Shown: positions 15,741-24,608 of the stretch, in pieces | How the letters are laid out: the number at the start of each line of letters is the position of its first letter | Position numbering within the stretch: position 1 is the stretch's first letter | Assembly (NCBI RefSeq): GCF_020687685.1 | Contig: NZ_JAJEWM010000001.1 | Span: forward strand, 806,001-870,000 | DNA length: 64,000 nt | Reading direction: 5' to 3' | DNA from: Tessaracoccus sp. OS52 | GTDB lineage: Bacteria; Actinomycetota; Actinomycetes; Propionibacteriales; Propionibacteriaceae | The notes under the pieces: model-generated | Database searches by the model: none | Told to the model about the DNA's origin: nothing | What the model saw: only the letters and a program-made list of their open reading frames with translations | Translations under genes and position numbers: made by a program

Positions 15741-17164
15741 GGTTCAACCCCACCGACGTCGGCTGGCGGATCGGTCGCAGCAAACTGCCCCGGGGCGTCG
15801 AGCTGTGGCAGCCTTGGGACCGCACCGCCGGAGTGATCGGGCCGCAGGGCTCTGGCAAGACCCTCGACATCCTCACCCCCGCGCTACTGCAGGCCCCGGG
15901 CGCGGCGCTGGTCACCCTCACCAAACCGGTGGACCTGCTCCTCACCTTCACCGCACGCTCCACTCGGGATCGGCCATGTCTGGTGCTGGACCCGTTCAAC
16001 GCATCCCCGGGACTGCCGCGATTGGTGTGGGACCCGATCGCCGGCTGCGTCGATGCCGCCGTCGCCGAACGCCGGGCCAAGGCGTTCTGCGCCGGCACCA
16101 TCGCCAAGTCCGGCAGCGTCAACGACTCCGCCGCCCAGTTCTACGCCGGCGAAGCCGCCAAAGTCATCCAGTGCTACCTACACGCCGCCGCCCTCACAGG
16201 CGGCACCCTCGATGACGTCCTCGGCTGGGTAGCCAACCCCCGAAACGCCACCCTCCCCAGCGAGGTACTGCTCAACCACCCCCACGCCGAACCCAACTGG
16301 CACGGCCTCCTGGCCGGTGCTATCCACAACGCCGACGACCGCACCTCAGGCAACACCAAAACCACAGTCGAACAAGCCCTGGCCCTGTTCACCATCAGGG
16401 ACCGCCGCGAACGATGCATCCCCGGCCCCGGCCGGCCAGCAACCGACCTCGCCGCCCTCATCCGCCGCGGCGGCACCCTTTACCTTCTCGGACGCGAAGA
16501 CCCCTACGTCTCCGCGTCCCCGCTGATGACCGCCGTCGCGGAAGACTTCCTCGACACCGCCCTCCGGCTCGCCAACACCAGCCGCCACGGCAGGCTCTGC
16601 CCACCGCTGCTGGCATGCCTCGACGAACTCCCCTCCACCGCCCCGCTACCCACGTTGGCGACCCGGATGGCCAACGAACGCGCCATGGGGATCAGCATCC
16701 TGTGGGCATCCCAAACCCGCTCACAACTCGAACAGGTCTACGGACCCCAAGCCCGCTCCATCCTCGGGTTGAGCAACACCCTGGTTGTGTTCGGCGGCTC
16801 CAAAGACCAGCCCTTCAACAAGGAACTCTCCGAACTCCTCGGCACCCGCCGCATCACCCGACGCAACCACCAGCACGGCCCCCACACCAGCAGCTCCAGC
16901 CACGGCGAAGACATCCCAGTCATCCGCCCCGAACAGATCCGAGAACTCCACACCGGCGCCGCACTGATCGTGGCCGAGAACGGCAAACCCATCATCGCCA
17001 CCCTCACCCGCTCCATCGACGGAAAGAGAGGCAGACAGCTGCTCCAGCAACAAACCCAGCTGCGCACGCATGTTCAACCCCACACTGGCCCAGCCACCCG
17101 GTCGGTGGAAAGGGCCGCGGCGGCAGTGGCGATCTCCCGCGAGCTGGGCCTCACCACCGACTGA
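15737..17164 (+). CDS. VirD4/TraG-type coupling ATPase
   Basis: A 475-residue ATPase. Walker A GPQGSGKT lies at 35-42. Downstream are the TraG/VirD4 features: PCLVLDPFNASPGLPRLVWD, a helical all-alpha region, LLACLDELPSTAPLPTLATR (Walker B with D-E), and SILWASQTRSQLEQVYG followed by LVVFGGSKD, characteristic of the TraM-recognition part. It lacks N-terminal membrane helices; these are probably provided by the upstream two-helix protein. It links the relaxosome to the secretion channel in conjugation. The relaxase partner is not in the window. Confidence 0.88.
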   Translation: MRFNPTDVGWRIGRSKLPRGVELWQPWDRTAGVIGPQGSGKTLDILTPALLQAPGAALVTLTKPVDLLLTFTARSTRDRPCLVLDPFNASPGLPRLVWDPIAGCVDAAVAERRAKAFCAGTIAKSGSVNDSAAQFYAGEAAKVIQCYLHAAALTGGTLDDVLGWVANPRNATLPSEVLLNHPHAEPNWHGLLAGAIHNADDRTSGNTKTTVEQALALFTIRDRRERCIPGPGRPATDLAALIRRGGTLYLLGREDPYVSASPLMTAVAEDFLDTALRLANTSRHGRLCPPLLACLDELPSTAPLPTLATRMANERAMGISILWASQTRSQLEQVYGPQARSILGLSNTLVVFGGSKDQPFNKELSELLGTRRITRRNHQHGPHTSSSSHGEDIPVIRPEQIRELHTGAALIVAENGKPIIATLTRSIDGKRGRQLLQQQTQLRTHVQPHTGPATRSVERAAAAVAISRELGLTTD

Positions 17165-17175
17165 CGGAGCCCGCC

Positions 17176-17751
17176 ATGACCACACCACCCAGCCATCTCA
17201 TCGAGTTCCCAGACGTCACCGATCGCATGGCCACCGTCCTCACCCAACTAGGGATGCTGCAGCAAGGCGGCCGAGCCGCCGACGTGATCCTGTCAACCGG
17301 CGAAATCCTTCCCCGGCTCTGGGACCTCACCACAATCCACGACCCCCACCTCCGACTCGACACCTGGAACTGGCTCGAGAAATTCGCCATCTGGTTCAAC
17401 AGCCAACAAACCTGGTTCTCCCAAGACCAGATCCCCGCCTGCTGGACCGAACACCCCCACCTCGTCAGAGACATCGCCGCGCTCGCCGACCAACGCCGCG
17501 CCGCCGGCGAGGCCCTCACCAGCACCCCCCTCGACGAGTGGCACCGCTACACCGTCCCCCTCTTCCTCGAACGCACCCGCCCCGCCCGCGGAAACTGCGA
17601 AGACAAACACACCCCCTGGCCCGGCCGCGCCGCCCACAACCGCCATCTCAATCTGGAAAACCAGCAGGCACGGCGTGCCAGCATCAACGCCGACATCGAA
17701 GCGCTGAAAGCCTCCCATCACCCCACACTGCGCGCCCTACCACCCACCTGA
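17176..17751 (+). CDS. DUF4913-like protein
   Basis: A 191-residue soluble protein starting at ATG 17176, 11 bases after the coupling-protein stop. The core WNWLEKFAIWFN...IPACWTEHPHLVRDIAALAD...LDEWHRYTVPLFLERT follows the pattern of DUF4913, an actinobacterial family common on plasmids and integrative elements, usually beside VirD4. Its function is unknown. A decayed second copy of the same gene type lies about 1 kb downstream, interrupted by an IS remnant. Confidence 0.7.
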   Translation: MTTPPSHLIEFPDVTDRMATVLTQLGMLQQGGRAADVILSTGEILPRLWDLTTIHDPHLRLDTWNWLEKFAIWFNSQQTWFSQDQIPACWTEHPHLVRDIAALADQRRAAGEALTSTPLDEWHRYTVPLFLERTRPARGNCEDKHTPWPGRAAHNRHLNLENQQARRASINADIEALKASHHPTLRALPPT

Positions 17752-17797
17752 ACCCCGCCACATGGACACCGCGGGACCCGCGTCGGGTGCAGAGCCG

Positions 17798-18495
17798 TCA
17801 TGATGCGCTCCCTGTGCGCTCATCGCCGTCGGCAGCTCGTTTGCCAGGAGTCCACTCCGGTCGCGGGAACTGCCGCACCATCCACCCCGGGCCACGCCCC
17901 AGCACCTCACCAATCACCTTGGAGGGGACCCGCGCGACCTGAAGCCGACGGACCAACTCCGGCAGCTCCTCCGCAGCAGCCGTGAGCAACGCGCCGCGAT
18001 CGGCCTCGCTCAGCTCAGCCCACCTCGGACGCTTCACCGCCCTAGCTTTGGTCTCGCGACGCTCCTCCAACTCTTTGACCCGCACGCCCTTGCAGTCCAG
18101 GCAGATCTTCCCGACCGTGTTGTAGGTGCGACCACACCGACGACAAGTACGAGCCCGCCGCTGACGCAGACCATCGGCGCGCGGGGGAGCCGCCACCCCA
18201 ACATGGCCGGGGATACCGTGCAGCCGCCGGTAGCTGACGATCGTCATCTGATGGGACCTGCGCACATGGCTGGCCAACCTCGCGAAGCGCCCCCACACTC
18301 GTGACACAGCACCCCGAACTCGTCACAGTCCACGACACCGTACCGGCCATGCCCAGACGCGTCTCCCATTGCCAACGGACGAGGAGTAGGAAGCCAACCA
18401 CCGCGGTCAAGGGTGGTCTCATGCTCAGGGCAAAATCCACTTCCTGGTGCCGCCCTGCTGGAGCACAGGTATGCCGCACAGCCCTCGTCCCACAC
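17798..18495 (-). pseudogene. MucR/Ros-like zinc-finger regulator, frameshifted
   Basis: Two overlapping minus-strand frames together encode one protein. The upstream frame (18495-18244, GTG start) gives EFGVLCHECGG; the downstream frame (18307-17798) continues with RLASHVRRSHQM. Joined, they form a C-x2-C...H-x4-H finger as in MucR/Ros regulators (CHECG..F..LASHVRRSH). A single missing base near 18283-18290 breaks the finger. The C-terminal part has a second CxxC pair (CRRCGRTYNTVGKICLDCKG) and a possible helix-turn-helix region. It may be a real inactivation or a sequencing error. It converges on the DUF4913 gene. Confidence 0.6.
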
Positions 18496-18685
18496 GAGAT
18501 CATGAAACCACGCCGGGTCACCTCAGGCCTCGCATTCCTCGGGACCACAGTCCAGCGATCCCACCCCACGTGTGACGGGCTGTCGGCGGGCGCGCTCGTG
18601 GCGAGGGTCGAAATCATCCCAACTCTGGGACATCCCCAGCATCCACGACCCAGAACTCCGACGAGACACCTCGCGGTGGCTCCGA

Positions 18686-19181
18686 GCTCGTAGAGTTAAG
18701 TCCCTCATAGTGGTGTAGGCCCCGGTGGCCGTGTCCGTCGCAGACGGGAGCGCGGTCACCGTGGGATCCTTCGAGTTCACCTACCAAAGCTCTCTCAAAG
18801 GAGAGCGAGAAGCTCCCCGCCGTCGCCGAACACCTCGAGCAGGCCCGAGCTGACGTGCTGGCGTTCACCTCCTTCCCCAAGGACGTGTGGACGCAGATCT
18901 GGTCGAACAACCCCGCCGAACGCCTGAACCGGGAGATCCGACGCCGCACCGACTCCGTGGGGATCTTCCCGAACCGGGAAGCCATCATCCGCCTCGTCGG
19001 GGCAGTCCTGGCCGAACAAACCGACGAGTGGGCCGAAGGCCGCCGCTACCTCGGCCTCGAGATCCTCGCCCGCTGCCGACTCACCACCATCACCAACACC
19101 GAGGAGGTGAGCGAACCCCTCGCCCTCACCGCCTAAACGAAGGAACCGCTACACCACTCCGCTGGACTTGACCGCTCGTAG
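18686..19181 (+). mobile_element. Internally deleted IS256-family element with 8-bp target duplication
   Basis: The element spans 18694-19173. Its left end AGTTAAGTCCCTCATAGTGG (25 bases, 18694-18718) and the complement of its right end (19149-19173) match at 19 of 25 positions, with the inner ten identical. The octamer GCTCGTAG directly flanks both ends (18686-18693 and 19174-19181), the 8-bp duplication expected for IS256-family transposition. Only about 480 bases remain, against roughly 1.3 kb for a full element, so the middle, including most of the transposase, has been deleted. Confidence 0.88.
18795..19136 (+). pseudogene. IS256-family (mutator) transposase, C-terminal remnant
   Basis: An open frame of about 113 codons without a start encodes the conserved C-terminus of mutator-type transposases: [40 protein letters not shown] and [20 protein letters not shown]. 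The catalytic DD and most of the protein are missing, so it is inactive. The break lies near 18795, where upstream leader sequence of the element joins the 3' part of the gene. Confidence 0.9.
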
Positions 19182-19497
19182 GGTGGTTCAACAGCCAACA
19201 CACCTGGTTCCCGACCGATCAGATCCCACCATGCTTGCCCGGACACCCACACCTGATCCGAGCAATCGGAGCCCTTGCCCGACCAATGCCGGACCGCTGG
19301 CGAACCGGCAACTAAGAACGCGCCGACGCCACATGTAATATGATAGATCAACAGTAACCTGTGGGATTCACGTTTGGACTACCTGCGGAGCGAGACTGCT
19401 GGGCGTGGGGCGACGAGTGGGCGTCCCCGGGCCCCGGACTCCCGCCTTCCGGCGCGTCCACCGCTCCGTAGTCCCTGGTCGCTGGCAAGCTCGAATC

Positions 19498-22400
19498 GTG
19501 AGCAACGTGGACGGCTTTGATGCCTTGGTGAGCGGGTTTGGCGCCCGGTGCGCTCAAAAGTTGGCGGGGCCGGGTGAGGCCGAGGCGGCCATCCGGGCGC
19601 CCCTGGAGGGCCTCATTCAAGGCGTGGGACGGCTTATCGGCGTTCCCGCTGTACTACATGATGAAGTCCGAGACGCGGACCGCCAAGTCAGACCTGACTA
19701 CGGCGTCAGCGTAAACAAAGCCATCATGGGCTACATCGAGGTCAAAGCTCCGGGGCGTGGGATCGATCCGGCGCAATTTACCGGACACGACAAGGAGCAG
19801 TGGCAGCGACAACGGGACCTCCCGAACCTGATTTACACCAACGGCACCCACTGGCGTCTCTTCCGTGACGGTGGACTCGTCCGCGGGCCCGTAGTGCTGA
19901 GCGATCAACCGCTGGAGGATGTTGGAAGCCAACTGGCTGGTCAGCCCGACTTTGAAGGGCTCCTGACTGACTTCCTCCAGTGGAAGGCCGCGCCCATCAC
20001 GTCTGTTGCTGCCTTGGTGCGCGCGGTGGCTCCGCTCACGCGGCTGCTCCGCGGTGAGGTCCTGGACCAGCTCACCCAAGAGAAGCGCAGCATGCGCGGA
20101 GGGGCCGCACGTGAGGATCAGCCTTTCACTGGTTTGGCCTCGGACTGGCGGCAACTGCTGTTCCCTCAGGCCGATGACGACACCTTCGCCGATGGCTACG
20201 CGCAGGCGGTCACCTTTGCTCTTTTGTTGGCCCGCACGGAGAACATCGATCTGACAGGCCGCAGCCTTCACGACATCGGACGCCGCCTCGGAGCCGAGCA
20301 TTCGCTTATGGGGCGCGCATTGCAGTTGCTCACGGACGACGTGGCTGCAGACTTCAAGGTGGTCCTTGACCTGCTGGTTACGGTCGTCGGTGCCGTGCAG
20401 TGGGAGCGCATCCGTAAGGGCAAGCGGGACGTTTACCTGTACCTGTATGAGCAGTTCCTAGAGAACTACGATCCAGCCAAACGGCAGGCTTCGGGCACCT
20501 ATTACACCCCTCGCGAACTGGTTGTCGAGATGGTACGACTGGTGGAAAACGTGCTCACGGACAAGCTCCTTATCCCGGAGGGGTTCCGTTCCCATCAAGT
20601 CACCACGGTAGATCCGGCCATGGGCACTGGCACCTACCTCCATACCATCATCGACAGGGTGAACGGTGCCGTGGAGGCTGCCGATGGGCTTGGCGCAGTG
20701 CCTGGAGCGATCACCGAGCTGGCTGCTCGCTTGGCTGGATTTGAGATCCAGATGGGTCCCTACGCCGTTGCTGAGCTGCGAATCACTGAACTACTCGCAT
20801 CCTTGGGGGCGCAGGTACCAAAGGATGGCCTCCGTCTCTTCGTGACTGACACCTTGGACGACCCCTACGCCGCAGAGACTCAGCTGGCTTCGGGGTTGGC
20901 GACCATCGCGAAGGCCCGACGGCAAGCGAACAAGATCAAGTCCGAGCAACCTGTAACCGTTGTCATCGGCAACCCTCCCTACCGCGAACTCGCGGCCGGA
21001 GGCGGCGGATGGGTCGAGCATGGGTCCGACTCGCCCAAAGACAAGCATGTACAGGGCATCCTGCAGGACTTCCTACTCGGCGTTCCTGGCAAGTTGTCGG
21101 CCAAATTGAAGAATCTGTACGTCTACTTCTACCGATGGGCCACCTGGAAGGTCTGGGAGTCCACCCCGACGGATCAGGCCGGGGTTGTGTGCTTCATCAC
21201 GACATCCGGCTACCTCACCGGCCCCGCTTTCACCGCCATGCGTTCCTACCTCCGGCGCGAATCCACCGAGGGATGGATAATCGACCTCACACCCGAGGGC
21301 CAGACCCCCGATATACCCACGCGCATCTTCCCTGGAGTCCGCCAGCCGCTAGCCATTGGCCTGTTCGTGCGCACCACAGACAACGACACCGCCACTCCCG
21401 CCGCACTGCACTACACCGCATTGACTGGGTTGCAGGCGGACAAGTTCTCTTCCCTGGCTGGCCTACAACTCAGCGGCGCGAACTGGCAGACCGTACGCAC
21501 CGCCTGGTCTGCGCCGTTCACGCCCGCACCCTTGGGCCATTGGGACACGTGGCCAGCGGTGTCGGACCTCCTGCCGTGGTACTCACCGGGCTTGTTCCCC
21601 ACGCGAACTTGGGTTTACTCGCCAAGCCCGGACGCTCTCCAGCAGCGATGGGGACGATTGGTGGCCGAGCCCGGTGCGGAGGCCAAGAACGCGCTGATGA
21701 AGGCCGGACGCGACGCGCACGCCACCAAGACCTTCCCGCCCTTGCCGGGAACAGACGTGGTCACGGGCACCGAGACGCGACTCGAATGGGAGACGCGCAC
21801 AGACACCAAGACGATTCGTGTTGGGTATCGGGCCTTCGATAGACAACACGTAATCCCGGACCGTCGCCTTCTCGACATGCCGCGCCTTCCGTTGTGGCAC
21901 GCCCGTCAGCCAGGGCAGGTGTTCGTGGTGGAACAGCACCGGCGGAAACTCACCAGCGGGCCAGCGCTGGTCTTCAGCCACTTGATTCCGGATTTCGACT
22001 ACTTCAAGGGTAGTGAAGGCGGACGGACCATGCCTTGGCTGCACCCCAACGCATCGCCCAACCTCCCCGACGGACTCACTAGAGCGCTGGCCACGCTGCT
22101 GGGAGTCGAGGTGCATCACGACGACGTCCTGGCCTACGTCGCGGCGACCACTGCTAACCCGGCGTTCACTAAGCAGTTCGCCGCGGACCTGGAGACTCCT
22201 GGTGTCCGCGTTCCCATCACGGCTGACAGCCGAATATGGTCCGAAGCTGTTGAACTCGGGCGCGAAGTGCTCTGGGTTCAGACATACGGGGAGGCCTTCG
22301 CAGTAAACGGCCGGGAGGTCGGGAACATCCGCTATTCCCCCGACGACCCCGCGCGGATACGAGCCCTAGTGCCGGTGCAGGGACTCCCATCAGGGCATGA

Positions 22401-22773
22401 GTATGACGCCGAGCGCGCGGAAATGGTGCTGGGCACGGGTCGGTTCGGACCGGTGTCACCTGCCGCGTTCGGGTACGGCGTGGGCGGTCGGAACGTGATC
22501 AAGGGATGGGTTGACTACCGCAAGGAAGATCCAGCGGGCAAGAAGTCCACTCCGCTTGACTACATCAACCCCACCCACTGGGAACACGCCTGGACCGGTG
22601 AACTTATAGACCTGCTCACCGTCCTAGACCGGTTGACCAAGATGGAACCGGCGCAAGCTGCCCTTTTGGAGGAGATCGTCGAAGGACAGCTACTCACCAG
22701 CGGTGACCTGGCGGGGGCCGGTGTTGTCTGGGGCACCAATACGCGTCCTGTCTACGATCCCACGATGCCCTGA
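19498..22773 (+). CDS. Type ISP restriction-modification enzyme (nuclease-methyltransferase)
   Basis: A 1,091-residue protein. Residues 67-83 carry a PD-(D/E)xK nuclease core (D67 in RPDYG, E81-V-K83 in GYIEVKAP). A helical linker leads to a gamma-class N6-adenine methyltransferase with motif I DPAMGTGTY at 372-380 and motif IV NPPY at 492-495. The C-terminal third (GYRAFDRQHVIPDRRLLDMP, PDFDYFKGSEGGRTMPW, LDYINPTHWEHAW) matches the type ISP target-recognition region. Unlike LlaBIII-type enzymes no helicase motifs occur between nuclease and methyltransferase, so it acts more like a type IIG enzyme. GTG 19498 is preferred; GTG 19405 would add 31 unlikely residues. It should both methylate and cut one sequence. 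Confidence 0.85.
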   Translation: MSNVDGFDALVSGFGARCAQKLAGPGEAEAAIRAPLEGLIQGVGRLIGVPAVLHDEVRDADRQVRPDYGVSVNKAIMGYIEVKAPGRGIDPAQFTGHDKEQWQRQRDLPNLIYTNGTHWRLFRDGGLVRGPVVLSDQPLEDVGSQLAGQPDFEGLLTDFLQWKAAPITSVAALVRAVAPLTRLLRGEVLDQLTQEKRSMRGGAAREDQPFTGLASDWRQLLFPQADDDTFADGYAQAVTFALLLARTENIDLTGRSLHDIGRRLGAEHSLMGRALQLLTDDVAADFKVVLDLLVTVVGAVQWERIRKGKRDVYLYLYEQFLENYDPAKRQASGTYYTPRELVVEMVRLVENVLTDKLLIPEGFRSHQVTTVDPAMGTGTYLHTIIDRVNGAVEAADGLGAVPGAITELAARLAGFEIQMGPYAVAELRITELLASLGAQVPKDGLRLFVTDTLDDPYAAETQLASGLATIAKARRQANKIKSEQPVTVVIGNPPYRELAAGGGGWVEHGSDSPKDKHVQGILQDFLLGVPGKLSAKLKNLYVYFYRWATWKVWESTPTDQAGVVCFITTSGYLTGPAFTAMRSYLRRESTEGWIIDLTPEGQTPDIPTRIFPGVRQPLAIGLFVRTTDNDTATPAALHYTALTGLQADKFSSLAGLQLSGANWQTVRTAWSAPFTPAPLGHWDTWPAVSDLLPWYSPGLFPTRTWVYSPSPDALQQRWGRLVAEPGAEAKNALMKAGRDAHATKTFPPLPGTDVVTGTETRLEWETRTDTKTIRVGYRAFDRQHVIPDRRLLDMPRLPLWHARQPGQVFVVEQHRRKLTSGPALVFSHLIPDFDYFKGSEGGRTMPWLHPNASPNLPDGLTRALATLLGVEVHHDDVLAYVAATTANPAFTKQFAADLETPGVRVPITADSRIWSEAVELGREVLWVQTYGEAFAVNGREVGNIRYSPDDPARIRALVPVQGLPSGHEYDAERAEMVLGTGRFGPVSPAAFGYGVGGRNVIKGWVDYRKEDPAGKKSTPLDYINPTHWEHAWTGELIDLLTVLDRLTKMEPAQAALLEEIVEGQLLTSGDLAGAGVVWGTNTRPVYDPTMP

Positions 22774-22775
22774 GA

Positions 22776-22795
22776 AGCATCCTAGCTAGGATGCT
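22776..22795 (+). terminator. Perfect 20-bp palindrome after restriction-modification gene
   Basis: AGCATCCTAGCTAGGATGCT is fully self-complementary and starts two bases after the stop of the ISP gene. As RNA it forms a 7-bp stem or longer. There is no clear T-run, so it may be an actinobacterial-style terminator or a protein-binding site. Confidence 0.5.
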
Positions 22796-23585
22796 CTGGG
22801 CCAGGAGAGCCCTGGAGTGGCCAGCACCTAGCACAAGTAGCGGTTGCCGAGGTGTCCCACGTGATGACCTGGCGAGTATGTGGGCAACGGGATGCCCGGG
22901 GACTGGACACCCAACGCTGTATCCCATGCGAAGCATCTCTTGCGGAGGGCAGGAGATCGCGCCAAGGTTGAGGCTGCAGGCAACATGGGTCTGGCTTGAA
23001 CAGCGCCTTCGGAAGGGGCTGAACTTCATGGCTCCTCGGGTTCGTGAGTTCTCTGGGTCAATCCGAGGACAGATGACCGGCGTAAACGTCACTCGCGGAG
23101 CTCTGACGCGCTGAGGGCAGCGATCCCCAGCGGTAGAGGGCCAACCGGCGATCCGGTGCGGGGCTGCTGCTGGCTGGCCAACATGGACGGTTTCCTCATG
23201 GCAACCGTTGGTGGCGTGCTGTTGGTGGCGCTCGGGTTTGTGGCAGGGCTCATTCGGAACGGCGTCAAGGCCGAATCCAAGCGCCCATCCCGTGAAGACG
23301 CCTTCGCTCACCATCCACGGCTGGCTGCGGGACCGCCCGTGGGAGAATTGAGGGCCAGGAGATCGACCTGTCTAGGCTGGGTGCTCGACCCGTCAGGGCG
23401 GGACTCCATGTGGCTTCGATCAAAGGTTCGGAGGACCACGATTCGAACCCCAGCAGCGTCAAGCTTCGGGGGTTCCAGTGCACTAGGGACGCGGCTTAGG
23501 CGATTCGCGGACGCAGTTGCATCCCTCAGCATGTGTTCCTGATAGCCTCACCCGCAGGGAGTTAGAGAAGTCTGCGAGGAAGCAC
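22796..23585. other. Long interval without a supported gene
   Basis: Nearly 800 bases between the ISP gene and the NdpA-like gene. Open frames on both strands have no ribosome-binding site and atypical composition. A short hydrophobic frame near 23183 (MDGFLMATVGGVLLVALGFV) could encode a membrane peptide but has no other support. The interval must contain the promoter of the ndpA-relA/spoT pair; the bases just before 23586 carry GCGAGGA, a fair ribosome-binding site. Confidence 0.45.
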
Positions 23586-24608
23586 GTGACTCACAAGATC
23601 GTTCGAGCGATTGTCCATGAGATCCCTCGGGGGAAGTACGCGGCAGGGGCAAAGGATCAGGTAGAGACTTCCTCCGCCGAACTGCATTTGGACGCGAGAA
23701 CGAAGCGCTTCATTGAAGAAAGCATGGTCGCCTTCGCGCTAAAGGGTCCCCGCCAGATCGTTGAAGACGACAGGATTTCATCTTCGACGCCGCAGCTTGT
23801 TCGGGACGCCATGACCGACCCCGACAAGCGCTTCGTAGACACCTCCCAAGGGATCGCTCAGAACCTCTTCGCAGCACAAACCGGCAATAGTCCAGCGGGG
23901 ATCCTAATCGTCGCTATCGTCAAAGAGGGCGCCTCGCAATCCCTTCTGATCATGAAGGCCGAGCACCAGGCCGGAATTCGCCTCCAGAAGCGTGACGGCG
24001 TCTTTGGGCTTCAACTCTTGGATGACCTAGTAGTCGGACAGAACACGCGCGTTTACAAGGTGGCTGTGCTCACAGGCGGCGCCGACGGGACGCTCATCGG
24101 TCAGATGGTTGATCAACAGAACGGTGACGCATATGCTGCGTTCTTCCTCTCCGCCTTCTTGGGTTGCCGGTTGGCCGACGACGCGGAAGTCCAGACGAAG
24201 GCCTTCATGGACGGGGCCCTGGACTTCTTCAGTTCGGGGATAACCGACGAGGCGAAGCGGATGAAATACGTTCAAGCCGTCACCGCATACATACAGTCCC
24301 CTGCCGACACGTTCCAAGCCACCGAGTTCGCCCAGCAGTTCCTCGAACCAGAGGACAGGGACGCCTTCATCGATGACCTGCCTGAGGACCTTCGGAAGAA
24401 CGTCGTCTCAAAGAACCTGTCCCTCGTGCCTGGACGCGGCGGCGGCCTGCGCCTATACGCTCACGGTGTGATTGTATCGGCCAACTCTCTCGCTTTGGAG
24501 AGAGGAGACCTCAAGATCGTGGCACAGGAGGACGACTCCGTGACCATCCAGATCCGTGGCCGGGTCACGAGGTACCAGTACGGCAGTGCGCCAAAGATGG
24601 ACGACTAG
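23586..24608 (+). CDS. NdpA-like nucleoid-associated protein (37-kDa family)
   Basis: A 340-residue soluble protein starting at GTG 23586 with GCGAGGA seven bases upstream. It shows the layout of the 37-kDa nucleoid-associated family (PF04245): an N-terminal KIVRAIVHEIPRGKY strand-helix, a long helical region (FIEESMVAFALKGPRQIVED), then ILIVAIVKEGASQSLLIMKA and the centre GIRLQKRDGVFGLQLLDD, and a C-terminal all-alpha/beta part. E. coli YejK/NdpA binds DNA, but members encoded in defence islands are uncharacterised. Its stop TAG overlaps the GTG start of the RelA/SpoT-domain gene by one base (TAGTG), so the two are strictly coupled. Confidence 0.8.
   Translation: MTHKIVRAIVHEIPRGKYAAGAKDQVETSSAELHLDARTKRFIEESMVAFALKGPRQIVEDDRISSSTPQLVRDAMTDPDKRFVDTSQGIAQNLFAAQTGNSPAGILIVAIVKEGASQSLLIMKAEHQAGIRLQKRDGVFGLQLLDDLVVGQNTRVYKVAVLTGGADGTLIGQMVDQQNGDAYAAFFLSAFLGCRLADDAEVQTKAFMDGALDFFSSGITDEAKRMKYVQAVTAYIQSPADTFQATEFAQQFLEPEDRDAFIDDLPEDLRKNVVSKNLSLVPGRGGGLRLYAHGVIVSANSLALERGDLKIVAQEDDSVTIQIRGRVTRYQYGSAPKMDD

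Larger units (their letters stand above)
18607..19315 (+). pseudogene. Decayed DUF4913 paralogue split by an IS
   Basis: Two pieces match the intact DUF4913 gene at 17176. The left piece, 18607-18693, aligns with its GEILPRLWDLTTIHDPHLRL region but carries small deletions that shift frame. The right piece, 19182-19315, reads WFNSQHTWFPTDQIPPC then GHPHLIRAIGALA and ends in TAA. The IS256 remnant lies between them. The corresponding N-terminus is not recognisable. The gene was therefore a second copy, now non-functional. Confidence 0.75.

Noticed and set aside
22694-23314. Minus-strand frame of about 200 codons after the ISP gene
   Set aside because: Composition is Cys/Pro/Arg-rich and motif-free, no start signal, and it runs into the end of the ISP gene.
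23183-23330. Short hydrophobic peptide frame (MDGFLMATVGG...)
   Set aside because: It could be a membrane peptide, but there is no ribosome-binding site and the frame continues into unlikely sequence.
23440-23470. GGTTCGAATC-like T-loop on the minus strand
   Set aside because: The flanking bases cannot form a T stem or acceptor stem, so it is not a tRNA or a clear tRNA remnant.
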